Source: Methanobacterium sp. UBA410 (GTDB lineage: Archaea > Methanobacteriota > Methanobacteria > Methanobacteriales > Methanobacteriaceae). Taken from it: a stretch of 49,949 nucleotides of DNA. The position numbers and the translations under genes are program-made. A model generated the notes under the pieces. It saw only the letters and a program-made list of their open reading frames with translations. It was not told the DNA's origin and did no database searches. The stretch spans positions 146,744 to 196,692 of the forward strand of contig DAHH01000003.1 of NCBI GenBank assembly GCA_002498385.1. Direction: 5' to 3'. Positions 40,808 through 48,997 of this stretch are shown one piece after another. Position 1 is the stretch's first letter. Every line of letters begins with the position of its first letter.

Positions 40808-41290
40808 TCAAACAGCTTTCTGTGCGCTCAAAATGAAGTAAATCCCTAAAAAAATCAAAAAAATACCGCAAACTGTCATGAAGAGTTTGTAGTGAGGCCT
40901 GTTTATAACTTCTGACCCCTTGCCTGTGAAGAAGGACACGAAACTGTACCAGCCAAGATCGGATGCCCAGTGCCCAACAAAAAAAAATGCTAATACCCTC
41001 AAAATACCCTGCAAGTTCCAATCCTTTAGATATAAAAGCGCATCCAACTGTGGCCCACCATATGAAGAAGTATGGATTCGAAACACTGGAAATGAAACCT
41101 CCAAGAATCAGTGCAACCAGTACAAGTTCGGCTGCAATATGCCCAAAAACAACAAGGGGCCTGCTTTAAAACCTTTTCTAAGTGAATCCATGATGGTTAC
41201 TGTGAGCATTGATCCTGGAACCAGGGATCCGGAAAATCCCATTACGAAAGCCATTGCTGTAAACAGAATTAACTCGATCAACTGAACCAC
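40808..41290 (-). pseudogene. LysE-type amino-acid exporter, interrupted by two compensating frameshifts
   Basis: A LysE/RhtB-like six-helix transporter split over three reading frames. The N-terminal part, MVQLIELILFTAMAFVMGFSGSLVPGSML with the family GSLVPG motif, runs to about 41165; the middle part GHIAAELVLVALILGGFISS then SNPYFFIWWATVG lies in a second frame; the end, VLAFFFVGHWASDLGWYSF to the stop at 40808, is back in a different one. Adding one C near 41158-41161 and removing one G near 41009-41011 restores a continuous protein of about 160 residues with no other defect. Either this is a recent pseudogene or two homopolymer sequencing errors. Confidence 0.75.
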
Positions 41291-41634
41291 ACTTTCTAAA
41301 CAAAAGCTAAAAATAATTGGGCATTGAATTCAGGCCACAACTTGGACCCACAAAGTTGGGTTCAATTATTAATGCATTAACATTCGTTTAAAACCTTCAT
41401 TATCTCCGAAACATGATAATCAATGGTTTTTAGCTGTTCGTTGCTCAAAGATCTGGATCTTATAACGAATCTGAAGCGTTCAAATACATGGCCCATTTTG
41501 TTAAGAACATCTGTCCTGTATATCTTTTGCTGATACAATTCAAACACCAGAGTAACGTTGAATTTTCAACTGTATAAATTTATTGCTACTCAAGAAAATT
41601 GATTCTCTGTCCAATCCCCTTTTTTAAAGCCCGA
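41291..41634. other. Gap within the decay island
   Basis: Contains no intact gene. A minus-strand open fragment at 41377-41547 is described separately. The remainder is AT-rich without recognisable signals. Confidence 0.4.
41377..41547 (-). pseudogene. Possible C-terminal gene fragment, unidentified
   Basis: A minus-strand open stretch of about 55 codons ending in TAA at 41377-41379 reads FELYQQKIYRTDVLNKMG then HVFERFRFVIRSRSLSNEQ, then LKTIDYHVSEIMKVLNEC: protein-like, amphipathic helical sequence. There is no ATG; a GTG at 41547 is the only start-like codon, without a ribosome site. It is best explained as the 3' remnant of a gene whose 5' part is gone, in keeping with the neighbouring pseudogenes. 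Confidence 0.35.
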
Positions 41635-42025
41635 TCATACACAATCTGCCCTTGTAAGATGTCTGGTTGCAACGGCTGCTGTTGCACCAGTTCGCATGTT
41701 CGTTATCCATGTTCCATCCATTAAAGCAATGGGAAATCCAGTTTCTGGATCCACAAGTTCTATAATACCCATAACAGCCGGTAAACCATGCTCTTTGGGA
41801 TTTTCAGGGTGGACGTTCAGGCACTTCACCCCTGCCCTATTCAGGCCCTCCATAAATAGGGCATTATCCTGAAGTCTCCACACTTGAAAAAAAAGGTAGT
41901 TTTTGGGGGCATCTGAACCCTTCCAAGGGCATGTTCAGTGTAGGACATTTCCACAGCTTCAATAATTCCTTCATTTCTACAAGTGTTTTTATCTCACCCT
42001 GTTTCAGAAGAATGGTTTTTGACAT
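41635..42025 (-). pseudogene. Ornithine cyclodeaminase / alanine dehydrogenase family, truncated and frameshifted
   Basis: The N-terminal 120 or so residues of an OCD/AlaDH (mu-crystallin) family enzyme. The start MSKTILLKQGEIKTLVEM (ATG at 42025) is followed by a frameshift at about 41960 (the shifted frame continues IIEAVEMSYTEHALGRVQMP), then another region joins GLNRAGVKCLNVHPENP and IALMDGTWITNMRTGAT. The sequence stops at 41635, so the NAD-binding domain (about 190 residues) is missing. It is clearly non-functional as written. Confidence 0.85.
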
Positions 42026-42197
42026 GTGCAACACCCATCTGATCTTTTTCATCTCGAAGTTCTTTATCCATTGATCTCTTCATTTTGATCCTTTCGTTGA
42101 TCCTAATTTTGATGTTAGCTTTAAAATTGATAAATTTTTTCAGAGGATTCATAATTTTTTTCATAGGGTTCATAACATACTATAACTGTAGCTGGAT

Positions 42198-42850
42198 TCT
42201 AGGTGGGAAATAGACGCTCTTAGAGGTTTTGCAGTTGTCATGATGGTGGCCTAATTATATGCGACCTTAACTACTTTGATGTTTACAATTTCAACGTGAA
42301 CTCTGGGTTTCTATGGTATTTTGCACGGGTCACTGCAATCATTTTCATCTTCTGGTGGGTCTTTCACTGAAGCTCAGCTACTTCCAGGTTGAGATGGATG
42401 ATCCACTCCGAGAAGGGTAGTTTTCTTGAAGTACTTGAAAAGGGGTCTTGAACTATTTTCAATCGGTATTCTGATAACTTTGACAACTTGGATATTTGTA
42501 AGGGAGGATTTCATAATTTTCGGTGTTCTTCACTTCGTTGGAATTGCCATAATTCTTGAGGCCATGTTCCTAAAAGTGGATGCATCCACCTGTTTACTGG
42601 CCTGCTCTTTGTGGCTTCGGTTATACCCCCAACAATTTGCATTCAATTTTTCCGGGTTATGATTCGGATTTATTCCAAAGGGATTTCATACAGATTACTT
42701 CCCAATCCTGCCTTGACTGGGCTTTACACAACTAGAATTGCAGGTTTATTGGGCCGTAACTCCCTTTTAATCTACATGGTACATCAACCGTCCTTATAAT
42801 ACTTTTATATTTCTTGGGAGTCATGGATCTTGGTTTTTTTACCATGATGG
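42198..42850 (+). pseudogene. DUF1624 / heparan-alpha-glucosaminide acetyltransferase-like membrane protein, degraded
   Basis: The remnants of a multi-spanning acyltransferase-like protein spread over all three frames: SRWEIDALRGFAVVMMV (42198 on, then a stop), LNYFDVYNFNVNSGFLWYFA, the continuous KYLKRGLELFSIGILITL then WIFVREDFIIFGVLHFVGIAI, and finally LLGRNSLLIYMVHQP with LLYFLGVMDLGFF in another frame up to about 42850. At least five frame changes or stops separate these blocks, and some helices are missing. The order of motifs (WEIDALRG at the start, GRNSLLIYMVHQP at the end) identifies the family. Confidence 0.85.
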
Positions 42851-42858
42851 CATTGCTC

Positions 42859-42884
42859 AATTTCATTCCATAATTTCATTCCAT
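42859..42884. repeat. Exact tandem duplication, 13-bp unit x2
   Basis: AATTTCATTCCAT occurs twice with no gap at the right edge of the decay island. Confidence 0.85.
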
Positions 42885-42919
42885 AAACATTAACGGTACC
42901 TGTGAGACATTAAAAACTG

Positions 42920-43396
42920 GTGTTTAAAATTGAAGAAGAAAGAACATGGATCATAGGGAGTTTAACACGTTACAGCAGGGCCCTTAAAAACCAGGGAGAA
43001 GACCTTGAAAAACTTCTCTGCAAGCTTGAGGCAGATTCAAATGGGGGAACCCATGAATTGACCTTTGATTCTGAATCGATGCTTGAAACCTCCAAAACAT
43101 ACATGGTAACTCGGCTGAAGCTTTTAGACATGCTGATTTCAGTTCTGGATGAGCACGTGGCCATGCTCAGGGGTGGAGACGACTTGGACCATGCTCTGGC
43201 TTCCTTGGAGTATGAAGTGTACAGGGTTAAAAAGGATGTTTATGGAGGTATGCATGAATGGAAGGCCCTCCTAAATCAGATAGATATTGATAGGCTTTTT
43301 GAGATCAACAAAAATCCCAGGGGACCGGGAGATCTCATCTTAAAAGATCTTTTATGGATAAAAAACTACGAAGAGAAATTAGATGGCGAAAAATGA
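42920..43396 (+). CDS. Helical cytosolic protein, hypothetical
   Basis: A 158-residue protein, predicted almost entirely helical, Leu/Glu/Lys-rich, with two segments of coiled-coil character (about 10-40 and 55-110). No family is recognised and no catalytic motif is evident. The only in-frame start is GTG at 42920 with a weak ribosome site, so the true start might lie slightly differently or the gene could have lost its 5' end next to the decay island. Codon use is like that of its intact neighbours. Confidence 0.6.
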   Translation: MFKIEEERTWIIGSLTRYSRALKNQGEDLEKLLCKLEADSNGGTHELTFDSESMLETSKTYMVTRLKLLDMLISVLDEHVAMLRGGDDLDHALASLEYEVYRVKKDVYGGMHEWKALLNQIDIDRLFEINKNPRGPGDLILKDLLWIKNYEEKLDGEK

Positions 43397-43606
43397 GGTT
43401 TCATCAAAAATTAAAGCCTTTGAACGTCCTTGTGAAAACAGCTTTATTTATATTTTGTTTATTTATAAATATCTGTAAAATAGAATAATTAAGGAGAACA
43501 TATAACTAAAAATTCAGTACCCAATACCATCACATCGTAACTTCAATACCCATCACAGTGGTATAAAGCGGGTTCATTTCATTGAATTTTATACGTAGGT
43601 GTGGCC

Positions 43607-44989
43607 ATGAAAGTTTTAGATAAATCAGAATCAATTAAGAATCATGAAATTACAGCATCAGAAAACCTTCAAGGATTTCTTGACAGAATAAAGAAGGAAA
43701 ATTCTCATGTAAATGCTTTTTTAGAGTTAAAAGATGCAGAAGCTGTTGAACTTGCAGATGAAATAGATTCCAGGATAGAAAGGGGTGAGAAAGTTGGAAA
43801 GCTTGCAGGTCTGGTTTTGGGGGTTAAAACTAACATAAACGTTGAGGATCTCCACATCACTGCAGCATCAAAAACCCTTGAAAATTACCTTGGAAGCTAT
43901 GATGCCACTGTAATAAGGAAGATAAAGGAAGAAGATGGAATAATTGTTGGAATGACCAACATGGATGAATTTGCAGCCGGAAGCTCCACGGAAACCTCAT
44001 ACTTTGGTGCAACTGAAAACCCAAGGGCGCCTGGAAGAATCCCTGGAGGCTCAAGCGGGGGAAGTGCAGCTGCAGTGGCTGCAGAAATGTGCGACCTGAG
44101 CATAGGATCCGACACCGGGGGCTCCATAAGAAACCCAGCTTCACATTGTGGTGTAATGGGATTCAAACCAACTTACGGTGCAGTTTCAAGGCAGGGACTC
44201 TTGGACCTTGCAATGAGCTTTGACCAGATAGGACCATTTTCACAGGATGCAGGTGGAATAGCCCTGATGCTTGATGTTATTGTGGGGCACGATCCAACCG
44301 AGTGCACAACACTCAACTGGCAGATTCCAGATTTCAGGGGGGCTGTTGAAAAGGAAAAAACTCAAAAACCATTAAAAGGCATGAAGTTGGGGGTCGTGAA
44401 ACAGTTCCTTGATGTGTCAGATGACAAGATCGTTGATATAATTGAAGGATCCATGGAGGAAATGGTGGAGATGGGTGCAGAGCTAGTTGAATTAAGCTTC
44501 GATCAAATCGATCTGTGCCTGCCTACCTACTACCTCATAAACTACGTTGAGTTCTTCTCTGCAACGCGTAAGTATGATGGAAGGAAGTACGGCCACAGGA
44601 TCGAGGAAGTCTGTGGTGATGAGGTGCTTCGAAGGATCCACATGGGTTCCTACATAAGTCAAAAGGAATTTAGTGGGAAATATTACAAAAAAGCCCTCCA
44701 GGCAAGGTCTCTCATAAGAAAAGAGATGAACAAACTCTTAAATGGTGTGGACGCCATAGTTGGACCAACAGTTCCAAAACTACCCCATAAAATTGGAACA
44801 ACACTGGAACCCATGGAGATGTATGCTTATGATGTTTTAACAGTCATAGCCAACCTTGCAGGGATCCCTGCAGCCAGCACGCCTGCTGGGGATGTGAATG
44901 GGGTGCCTGTTGGACTTCAAATTCAGGGAAAGCCCCTTGATGATCTTAAGATCCTTGAGATAATGGCTGCACTTGAAGCAGATGAATAA
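43607..44989 (+). CDS. gatA: Asp-tRNA(Asn)/Glu-tRNA(Gln) amidotransferase subunit A
   Basis: Releases ammonia from glutamine for the GatCAB transamidation of misacylated Asp-tRNA-Asn (and Glu-tRNA-Gln). The amidase-signature triad is intact: Lys in LGVKTN (K74 from the ATG), cis-Ser S149 in PGGSSGGSAAA and nucleophile S173 in GSDTGGSIRNPA, with the spacing expected for GatA. 460 residues, normal length. gatB and gatC are not adjacent, which is usual in archaea, where the subunits are dispersed. The frame also opens at a GTG six bases earlier; AGGTG upstream serves either start. Confidence 0.95.
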   Translation: MKVLDKSESIKNHEITASENLQGFLDRIKKENSHVNAFLELKDAEAVELADEIDSRIERGEKVGKLAGLVLGVKTNINVEDLHITAASKTLENYLGSYDATVIRKIKEEDGIIVGMTNMDEFAAGSSTETSYFGATENPRAPGRIPGGSSGGSAAAVAAEMCDLSIGSDTGGSIRNPASHCGVMGFKPTYGAVSRQGLLDLAMSFDQIGPFSQDAGGIALMLDVIVGHDPTECTTLNWQIPDFRGAVEKEKTQKPLKGMKLGVVKQFLDVSDDKIVDIIEGSMEEMVEMGAELVELSFDQIDLCLPTYYLINYVEFFSATRKYDGRKYGHRIEEVCGDEVLRRIHMGSYISQKEFSGKYYKKALQARSLIRKEMNKLLNGVDAIVGPTVPKLPHKIGTTLEPMEMYAYDVLTVIANLAGIPAASTPAGDVNGVPVGLQIQGKPLDDLKILEIMAALEADE

Positions 44990-45057
44990 ATATATAGTTT
45001 CTTTATCTTTTTTTATTGGTTAAGTTAAATCGAATCAAAATATAATCTATAGCTGCC

Positions 45058-45093
45058 TAAGGGGATTAAGTTGCTTAAGGGGATTAAGTTGCC
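45058..45093. repeat. Tandem duplication, 18-bp unit x2
   Basis: TAAGGGGATTAAGTTGCT is followed directly by TAAGGGGATTAAGTTGCC, between gatA and the next gene; a third unit begins (TAA) but diverges. Confidence 0.85.
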
Positions 45094-45149
45094 TAAAAAA
45101 ATTCATTTAAATCCTTACAGGTCTATTAAAAACTTGATGAACGATTAAA

Positions 45150-46682
45150 ATGAAAAAAATAGGATTTTTATACGTAAAAGGAGCAGTACCTGCATTTGAG
45201 GAATTTGGAGGACTTCCAACCCACCTTGTTAAAAGCAATGGACTTGTAAATGGTAAAAAAGCCCACAAAGAACTTGACGGCTTGATAATTCCAGGCGGAA
45301 GTTTAATAGAATCCCAGAGTGTTGGAGAAGATTTGAAACGCGAGATCATGAGTATGAATCATGAGGGGAAGTTCGTACTTGGAATGTGTTCGGGTTTCCA
45401 GTTGCTTGCAAACAAAACAGATATAGGCAGGAAATCACCATGTCCAGTTGAAAGGGAAGGTCTTGGAATCCTTGATGTTTCATTTGCTCCCATGATAGGT
45501 ACAGACAGGGTTGAAGCAGAAGTAATTGATGACTCATTTTTAACCCGTGGAATGGTTGGAAAGACTGTAAAAGGTTTTCACTGCCACACCTACGGCGCAA
45601 TCAGTGGGGATGCAAAACCCCTGTTCAGGTCCCTGGTCAAACGGACCAACTACGAGGACAACCCCAGAAAGATATTATCCGGGGTTCGAAACGATGAAGG
45701 AAACGTTGCAGGGACCATGGTTCATGGATTGCTTGACTACAACACTGAAATAGTTCAAAACATCCTGAAGTTCATTGATGCATCCCAAGAAGAGGTTCTG
45801 CAGATAAGAAATGCAAATAAAGAACTTTTAAGACGTATAAAATCTGAAATCGGGATAGATAGTGGTATCAATTCCGGTTGCAGCTTGGAGGATTCAAAAC
45901 ATTCCTCTAAAGTTAGAAGTTCAACTTGCAACGAGTTTAAAGTCCCAAAAACCCTGATGATCGTGAGCACAGGTTCAGATTCAGGCAAAACATTCCTCAC
46001 AACGGGTTTGGTTGGTGTTTTAAGGAAGAGGGGTTACAGAGTTGGGGTTTTAAAGGTTGGCCCGGATGTAAGGGATATAGTGCCGGCGCTATATCTCAAC
46101 AAGGAAAAGATGGAGGCCTACTCATCCATAAAGATTGGAGGACTCGGGTGGAAGAACCTTGAAGAGGTGCTCCATGATCTTAAATCTAAAAAATACGATC
46201 TGGTAATTATAGAGGGAGTTATGAGCATTTTCACGGGGCTTCTGAATGAGAAGGTCCCATTCTCAGGGGCTGAGATTGCAAAAGCTGCAAACATTCCAGT
46301 TGTACTTGTATCGGGATGCAGTAAAGGTGGAATTGAAACAGCGGCTGTTGATATTGTTGGACATGTGGATATAATGAATAAAATAGGTTTAAAAACTGCG
46401 GGAACTATCTTGAACAAGGTTTATGATGAAAAAATAGCTGAAATTGCCTACTCCTTTATAAAGGCAAGAACTGGTCTGGACTGCGTTGGAGTGCCCAGGG
46501 TCAAGTTTCAGGAGAGGGGCAACATGCCCGAGGTTGAAATAAAACTGGAGGAGTTCGGTATGAATGCCATGAAAACAGTTGAAAGATACCTCAACGTGGA
46601 AAAATTGATTGCAATGGCCAGTAAACCAGAATTTGAGGGATATCCTGATTACAGTACCATTGAGAACATTTTCAAGTCCTGA
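45150..46682 (+). CDS. Amidotransferase with domains in reversed CobB/CobQ order (GATase then DTBS-like ATPase)
   Basis: A 510-residue two-domain protein. The N-terminal half (about 1-215) is a class I-type glutamine amidotransferase of the CobQ/CobB group, with C80 in LGMCSGFQLLAN and H192 in TMVHGLLDY. After a Ser-rich linker (about 235-262) the C-terminal half (about 268-470) is a dethiobiotin-synthetase-like ATPase with P-loop STGSDSGKT (273-281), then VLKVGPDVRDIVPALY and VIIEGVMSIFTGL. CbiA/CobB and CbiP/CobQ have the same domains in the opposite order. It presumably amidates an acidic cofactor precursor using Gln and ATP; a cobyrinate-like or F430-like substrate is possible. The C-terminal motif KVGPDVRD deviates from KVGPDYIDP of CbiA, so its substrate may differ. 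Confidence 0.8.
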   Translation: MKKIGFLYVKGAVPAFEEFGGLPTHLVKSNGLVNGKKAHKELDGLIIPGGSLIESQSVGEDLKREIMSMNHEGKFVLGMCSGFQLLANKTDIGRKSPCPVEREGLGILDVSFAPMIGTDRVEAEVIDDSFLTRGMVGKTVKGFHCHTYGAISGDAKPLFRSLVKRTNYEDNPRKILSGVRNDEGNVAGTMVHGLLDYNTEIVQNILKFIDASQEEVLQIRNANKELLRRIKSEIGIDSGINSGCSLEDSKHSSKVRSSTCNEFKVPKTLMIVSTGSDSGKTFLTTGLVGVLRKRGYRVGVLKVGPDVRDIVPALYLNKEKMEAYSSIKIGGLGWKNLEEVLHDLKSKKYDLVIIEGVMSIFTGLLNEKVPFSGAEIAKAANIPVVLVSGCSKGGIETAAVDIVGHVDIMNKIGLKTAGTILNKVYDEKIAEIAYSFIKARTGLDCVGVPRVKFQERGNMPEVEIKLEEFGMNAMKTVERYLNVEKLIAMASKPEFEGYPDYSTIENIFKS

Positions 46683-46769
46683 ACTTTTATCTGGAAACTT
46701 GCATGCTCACGTTTGCATACGATTATTTTGCATTTAAATGTTTTTTTTATTTAGAGGCCCATGGCACTT

Positions 46770-47153
46770 TTAGATAATGATAAGTTTAACGTACTCGATT
46801 TTTCCGCTTGTCTGGAACATCTTTGAAAGCTGGTTCATTCTCTGAGCATCTCCATCCAAAATAAAAAGTTCAAGGCATTTGTTTTCCCGCAGATGGCTGT
46901 GTATCTGGGTACTTATCACGTCTTCAAAGTCATGTTTTATTTCTGTTACCCGGTCTTCAACCTGCTTGTTGTGGATGAGTACAAGTATTGAATTCATGTC
47001 TCCCCTTAGTTCCTCTTTCTCTCTGTTGTCTGCGATCAACATTCTTGTACTGGCCCTTATAACCTCGGATCTTCCTGAAAATCCCATTTTTTCCTTTAGA
47101 TTATCTATTTCATTGAGGAGTTTGTTGCTGAGGGATATACTGATTACAGTCAT
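46770..47153 (-). CDS. nikR: NikR-like nickel-responsive regulator
   Basis: A 127-residue ribbon-helix-helix regulator with an ACT-like metal-binding domain. The RHH is at about 1-45 (SISLSNKLLNEIDNLKEKMG, SGRSEVIRASTRML). The C-terminal domain supplies the square-planar nickel ligands in the expected spacing: H74, H85, H87 and C93 (equivalent to E. coli H76, H87, H89, C95). Nickel-bound NikR represses nickel uptake, important for a methanogen that needs Ni for F430 and hydrogenase. AAAGGAGGTGG precedes the ATG. It is divergent from the ZnuABC-type operon, which it may regulate. Confidence 0.9.
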   Translation of the reverse strand: MTVISISLSNKLLNEIDNLKEKMGFSGRSEVIRASTRMLIADNREKEELRGDMNSILVLIHNKQVEDRVTEIKHDFEDVISTQIHSHLRENKCLELFILDGDAQRMNQLSKMFQTSGKIEYVKLIII

Positions 47154-47326
47154 GTCTTTCCACCTCCTTTATGTTAATATTTAATAACATTTTATATATA
47201 ATTTGATATTTTTTATTATAAAAACTTTTAAATATTAATAATATTGTAATATAAATACAGTAAGTTGATTTTGGAAGGAATGCTGAATTTCAAGTTAAGA
47301 ACGATTCAGAATTGAAAGATGATTTT
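47154..47326. promoter_or_regulatory. Divergent nikR / metal transporter control region
   Basis: The 173-bp gap carries an inverted repeat ATGTTA-N8-TAACAT at 47171-47190 directly upstream of the nikR ribosome site, and a second AT-rich symmetric element AATATTAATAATATT at 47231-47245. TATA-like TTTATATATAA (about 47190-47200) lies between them. Either symmetric element could be a NikR operator; the classical GTATGA-N16-TCATAC is not seen. Confidence 0.5.
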
Positions 47327-48217
47327 ATGGAATTTAAACGAATAATGGGTTTAATATTGTTGATAGCTCTCGTGGTCTTTCTTGTAGGGACTGTATTTTA
47401 TGAAAATTCAAAGATACAAACAAGCAGCAATAAAATAACCGTTGCAGTAACAATTCCTTCAGAGGAGGAATTTGTTAAAGCAGTGGGCGGTGATAAGGTA
47501 AATGTTTTGGTGATGGTTCCATCCAACGCAGATCCTCACACCTATGAACCCAGTTCCAGTCAACTTCAACAGGCTGAACAGGCGCAGATGTACGCAGAGG
47601 TGGGCTCTGGACTTGAATTTGAGATTGGATGGATGGACAAGATCAGGGGTTTAAACAGCAACATGGAGGTTGTGAACTGCTCCCAGGGAATCGATTTGAT
47701 GCAGAGCACTGACCCTGATGAGGGAAACCAAGACCCACACATCTGGAACTCCCCAAGAAATGCTAAAATAATGGTTCAGAATATTTATGAGGGGCTTGTG
47801 AAAATTGACCCTGCAAACAAGGATTACTACACCAAAAACAGGGATGCATACCTCCAAAAACTGGATGATCTTGATAAAAACATGACAGAAACATTTGCAA
47901 ACGCTACAAACAGGAACATAATGGTTTACCACCCATCATGGGGGTATTTATGCCGTGATTACGGATTAAATCAAATATCCATTGAAAATGAAGGGAAAGA
48001 GGCCACACCCGCAACCATATCCAGACTTGTGGATCTTGCAGACCAGGAAAACGTGAAGGTGATCTTCGTGTCACCCCAGTTCAGCAATGAAAGTGCTCAA
48101 ACAATAGCAAACCAGATAGGCGGACAAGTGGTCTCCATTGACCCCATGGCGGAAAATTACATTGAAAATATGTACAAAATCACACAGGTAATCTCAAAGG
48201 CACAGAAAACACCCTAA
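47327..48217 (+). CDS. znuA: ZnuA-type metal ABC transporter substrate-binding protein
   Basis: A 296-residue cluster A-I solute-binding protein, anchored by an N-terminal hydrophobic helix (about 5-25). It binds a divalent metal through His in NADPHTYEPS, His in DPHIWNSPRN, His in VYHPSWGYLC and the Asp in SIDPMAENYIE. There is no His-rich loop of the kind many ZnuA proteins carry, so Zn, Mn, Fe or Ni cannot be told apart. The frame opens at a TTG 15 bases earlier, but ATG 47327 is preferred. First gene of a three-gene operon (18-base, then 0-base gaps), divergent from nikR. Confidence 0.88.
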   Translation: MEFKRIMGLILLIALVVFLVGTVFYENSKIQTSSNKITVAVTIPSEEEFVKAVGGDKVNVLVMVPSNADPHTYEPSSSQLQQAEQAQMYAEVGSGLEFEIGWMDKIRGLNSNMEVVNCSQGIDLMQSTDPDEGNQDPHIWNSPRNAKIMVQNIYEGLVKIDPANKDYYTKNRDAYLQKLDDLDKNMTETFANATNRNIMVYHPSWGYLCRDYGLNQISIENEGKEATPATISRLVDLADQENVKVIFVSPQFSNESAQTIANQIGGQVVSIDPMAENYIENMYKITQVISKAQKTP

Positions 48218-48235
48218 AATTGAGGAGAATAAATA

Positions 48236-48997
48236 ATGAGCAAAGTTCTTGAAGTTAAAAATGTCTCATACAGCATCAAGGGTACGAGCATACTTGAAGA
48301 TGTAAACCTATCCCTTGAAAAAGGAGATTATGTTGCAGTTATGGGGCCAAACGGGGGCGGGAAAAGTACCCTCCTGAAGATAATGCTGGGCCTTACAACC
48401 CCAGACAGTGGAGAGGTGAGGATATTCGGGAAAAAACCTGAAAAAGTAAGGAATCTTACAGGATACCTCCCGCAAAGGGTCATCTTCGATCCGGATTTCC
48501 CAATAAACGTGTTTGAAACTGTTCTCACAGGCAGGTACAGAGGACTCTTCAAAGGGTACAACAAGGAAGATAAAAAAGCCGTAATAAAAGCCCTGAAAGA
48601 TGTGGAAATGTTAGAATATAAGGACAGGCAGATAAGCCGGCTTTCAGGCGGTCAGATGCAGAGGGTTTTCATAGCAAGAGCCATTGTAAGAAACCCAAAA
48701 ATCCTGTTCTTGGATGAACCCATGGCAAGCGTTGACCCGGAGATGCAGAAATCATTTTATGAATTGCTCTCACTTCTGAATAAAAGGATGACCATAGTCC
48801 TGGTGAGCCATGACGTTGGAGCTGTTTCAAATCAGGTGAACAAGATAGCCTGCCTCAACAGGAAACTCTTCTACCATGGACCTGCTGAACACGCATCAAA
48901 AGGGCTGGAAGAAATGTACAAGTGTCCAATAGAACTTATATCCCACGGAATGCCCCACAGAGTACTGCAGGAACATGACCATAAGGAGGAACCTTGA
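48236..48997 (+). CDS. znuC: ZnuC-type metal ABC transporter ATP-binding protein
   Basis: A 253-residue ATPase. Walker A GPNGGGKSTLL (about 37-47), signature LSGGQMQRVF, Walker B ILFLDEPMASVDP and switch His in VLVSHDV are complete. LPQRVIFDPDFPINVFETVLTG is typical of the ZnuC/MntB group. The C-terminal HxxH-containing tail (SHGMPHRVLQEHDHK) is His-rich and might sense or shuttle metal. GAGGAG 8 bases before the ATG. It lies between the binding protein and permease in one operon. Confidence 0.94.
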   Translation: MSKVLEVKNVSYSIKGTSILEDVNLSLEKGDYVAVMGPNGGGKSTLLKIMLGLTTPDSGEVRIFGKKPEKVRNLTGYLPQRVIFDPDFPINVFETVLTGRYRGLFKGYNKEDKKAVIKALKDVEMLEYKDRQISRLSGGQMQRVFIARAIVRNPKILFLDEPMASVDPEMQKSFYELLSLLNKRMTIVLVSHDVGAVSNQVNKIACLNRKLFYHGPAEHASKGLEEMYKCPIELISHGMPHRVLQEHDHKEEP

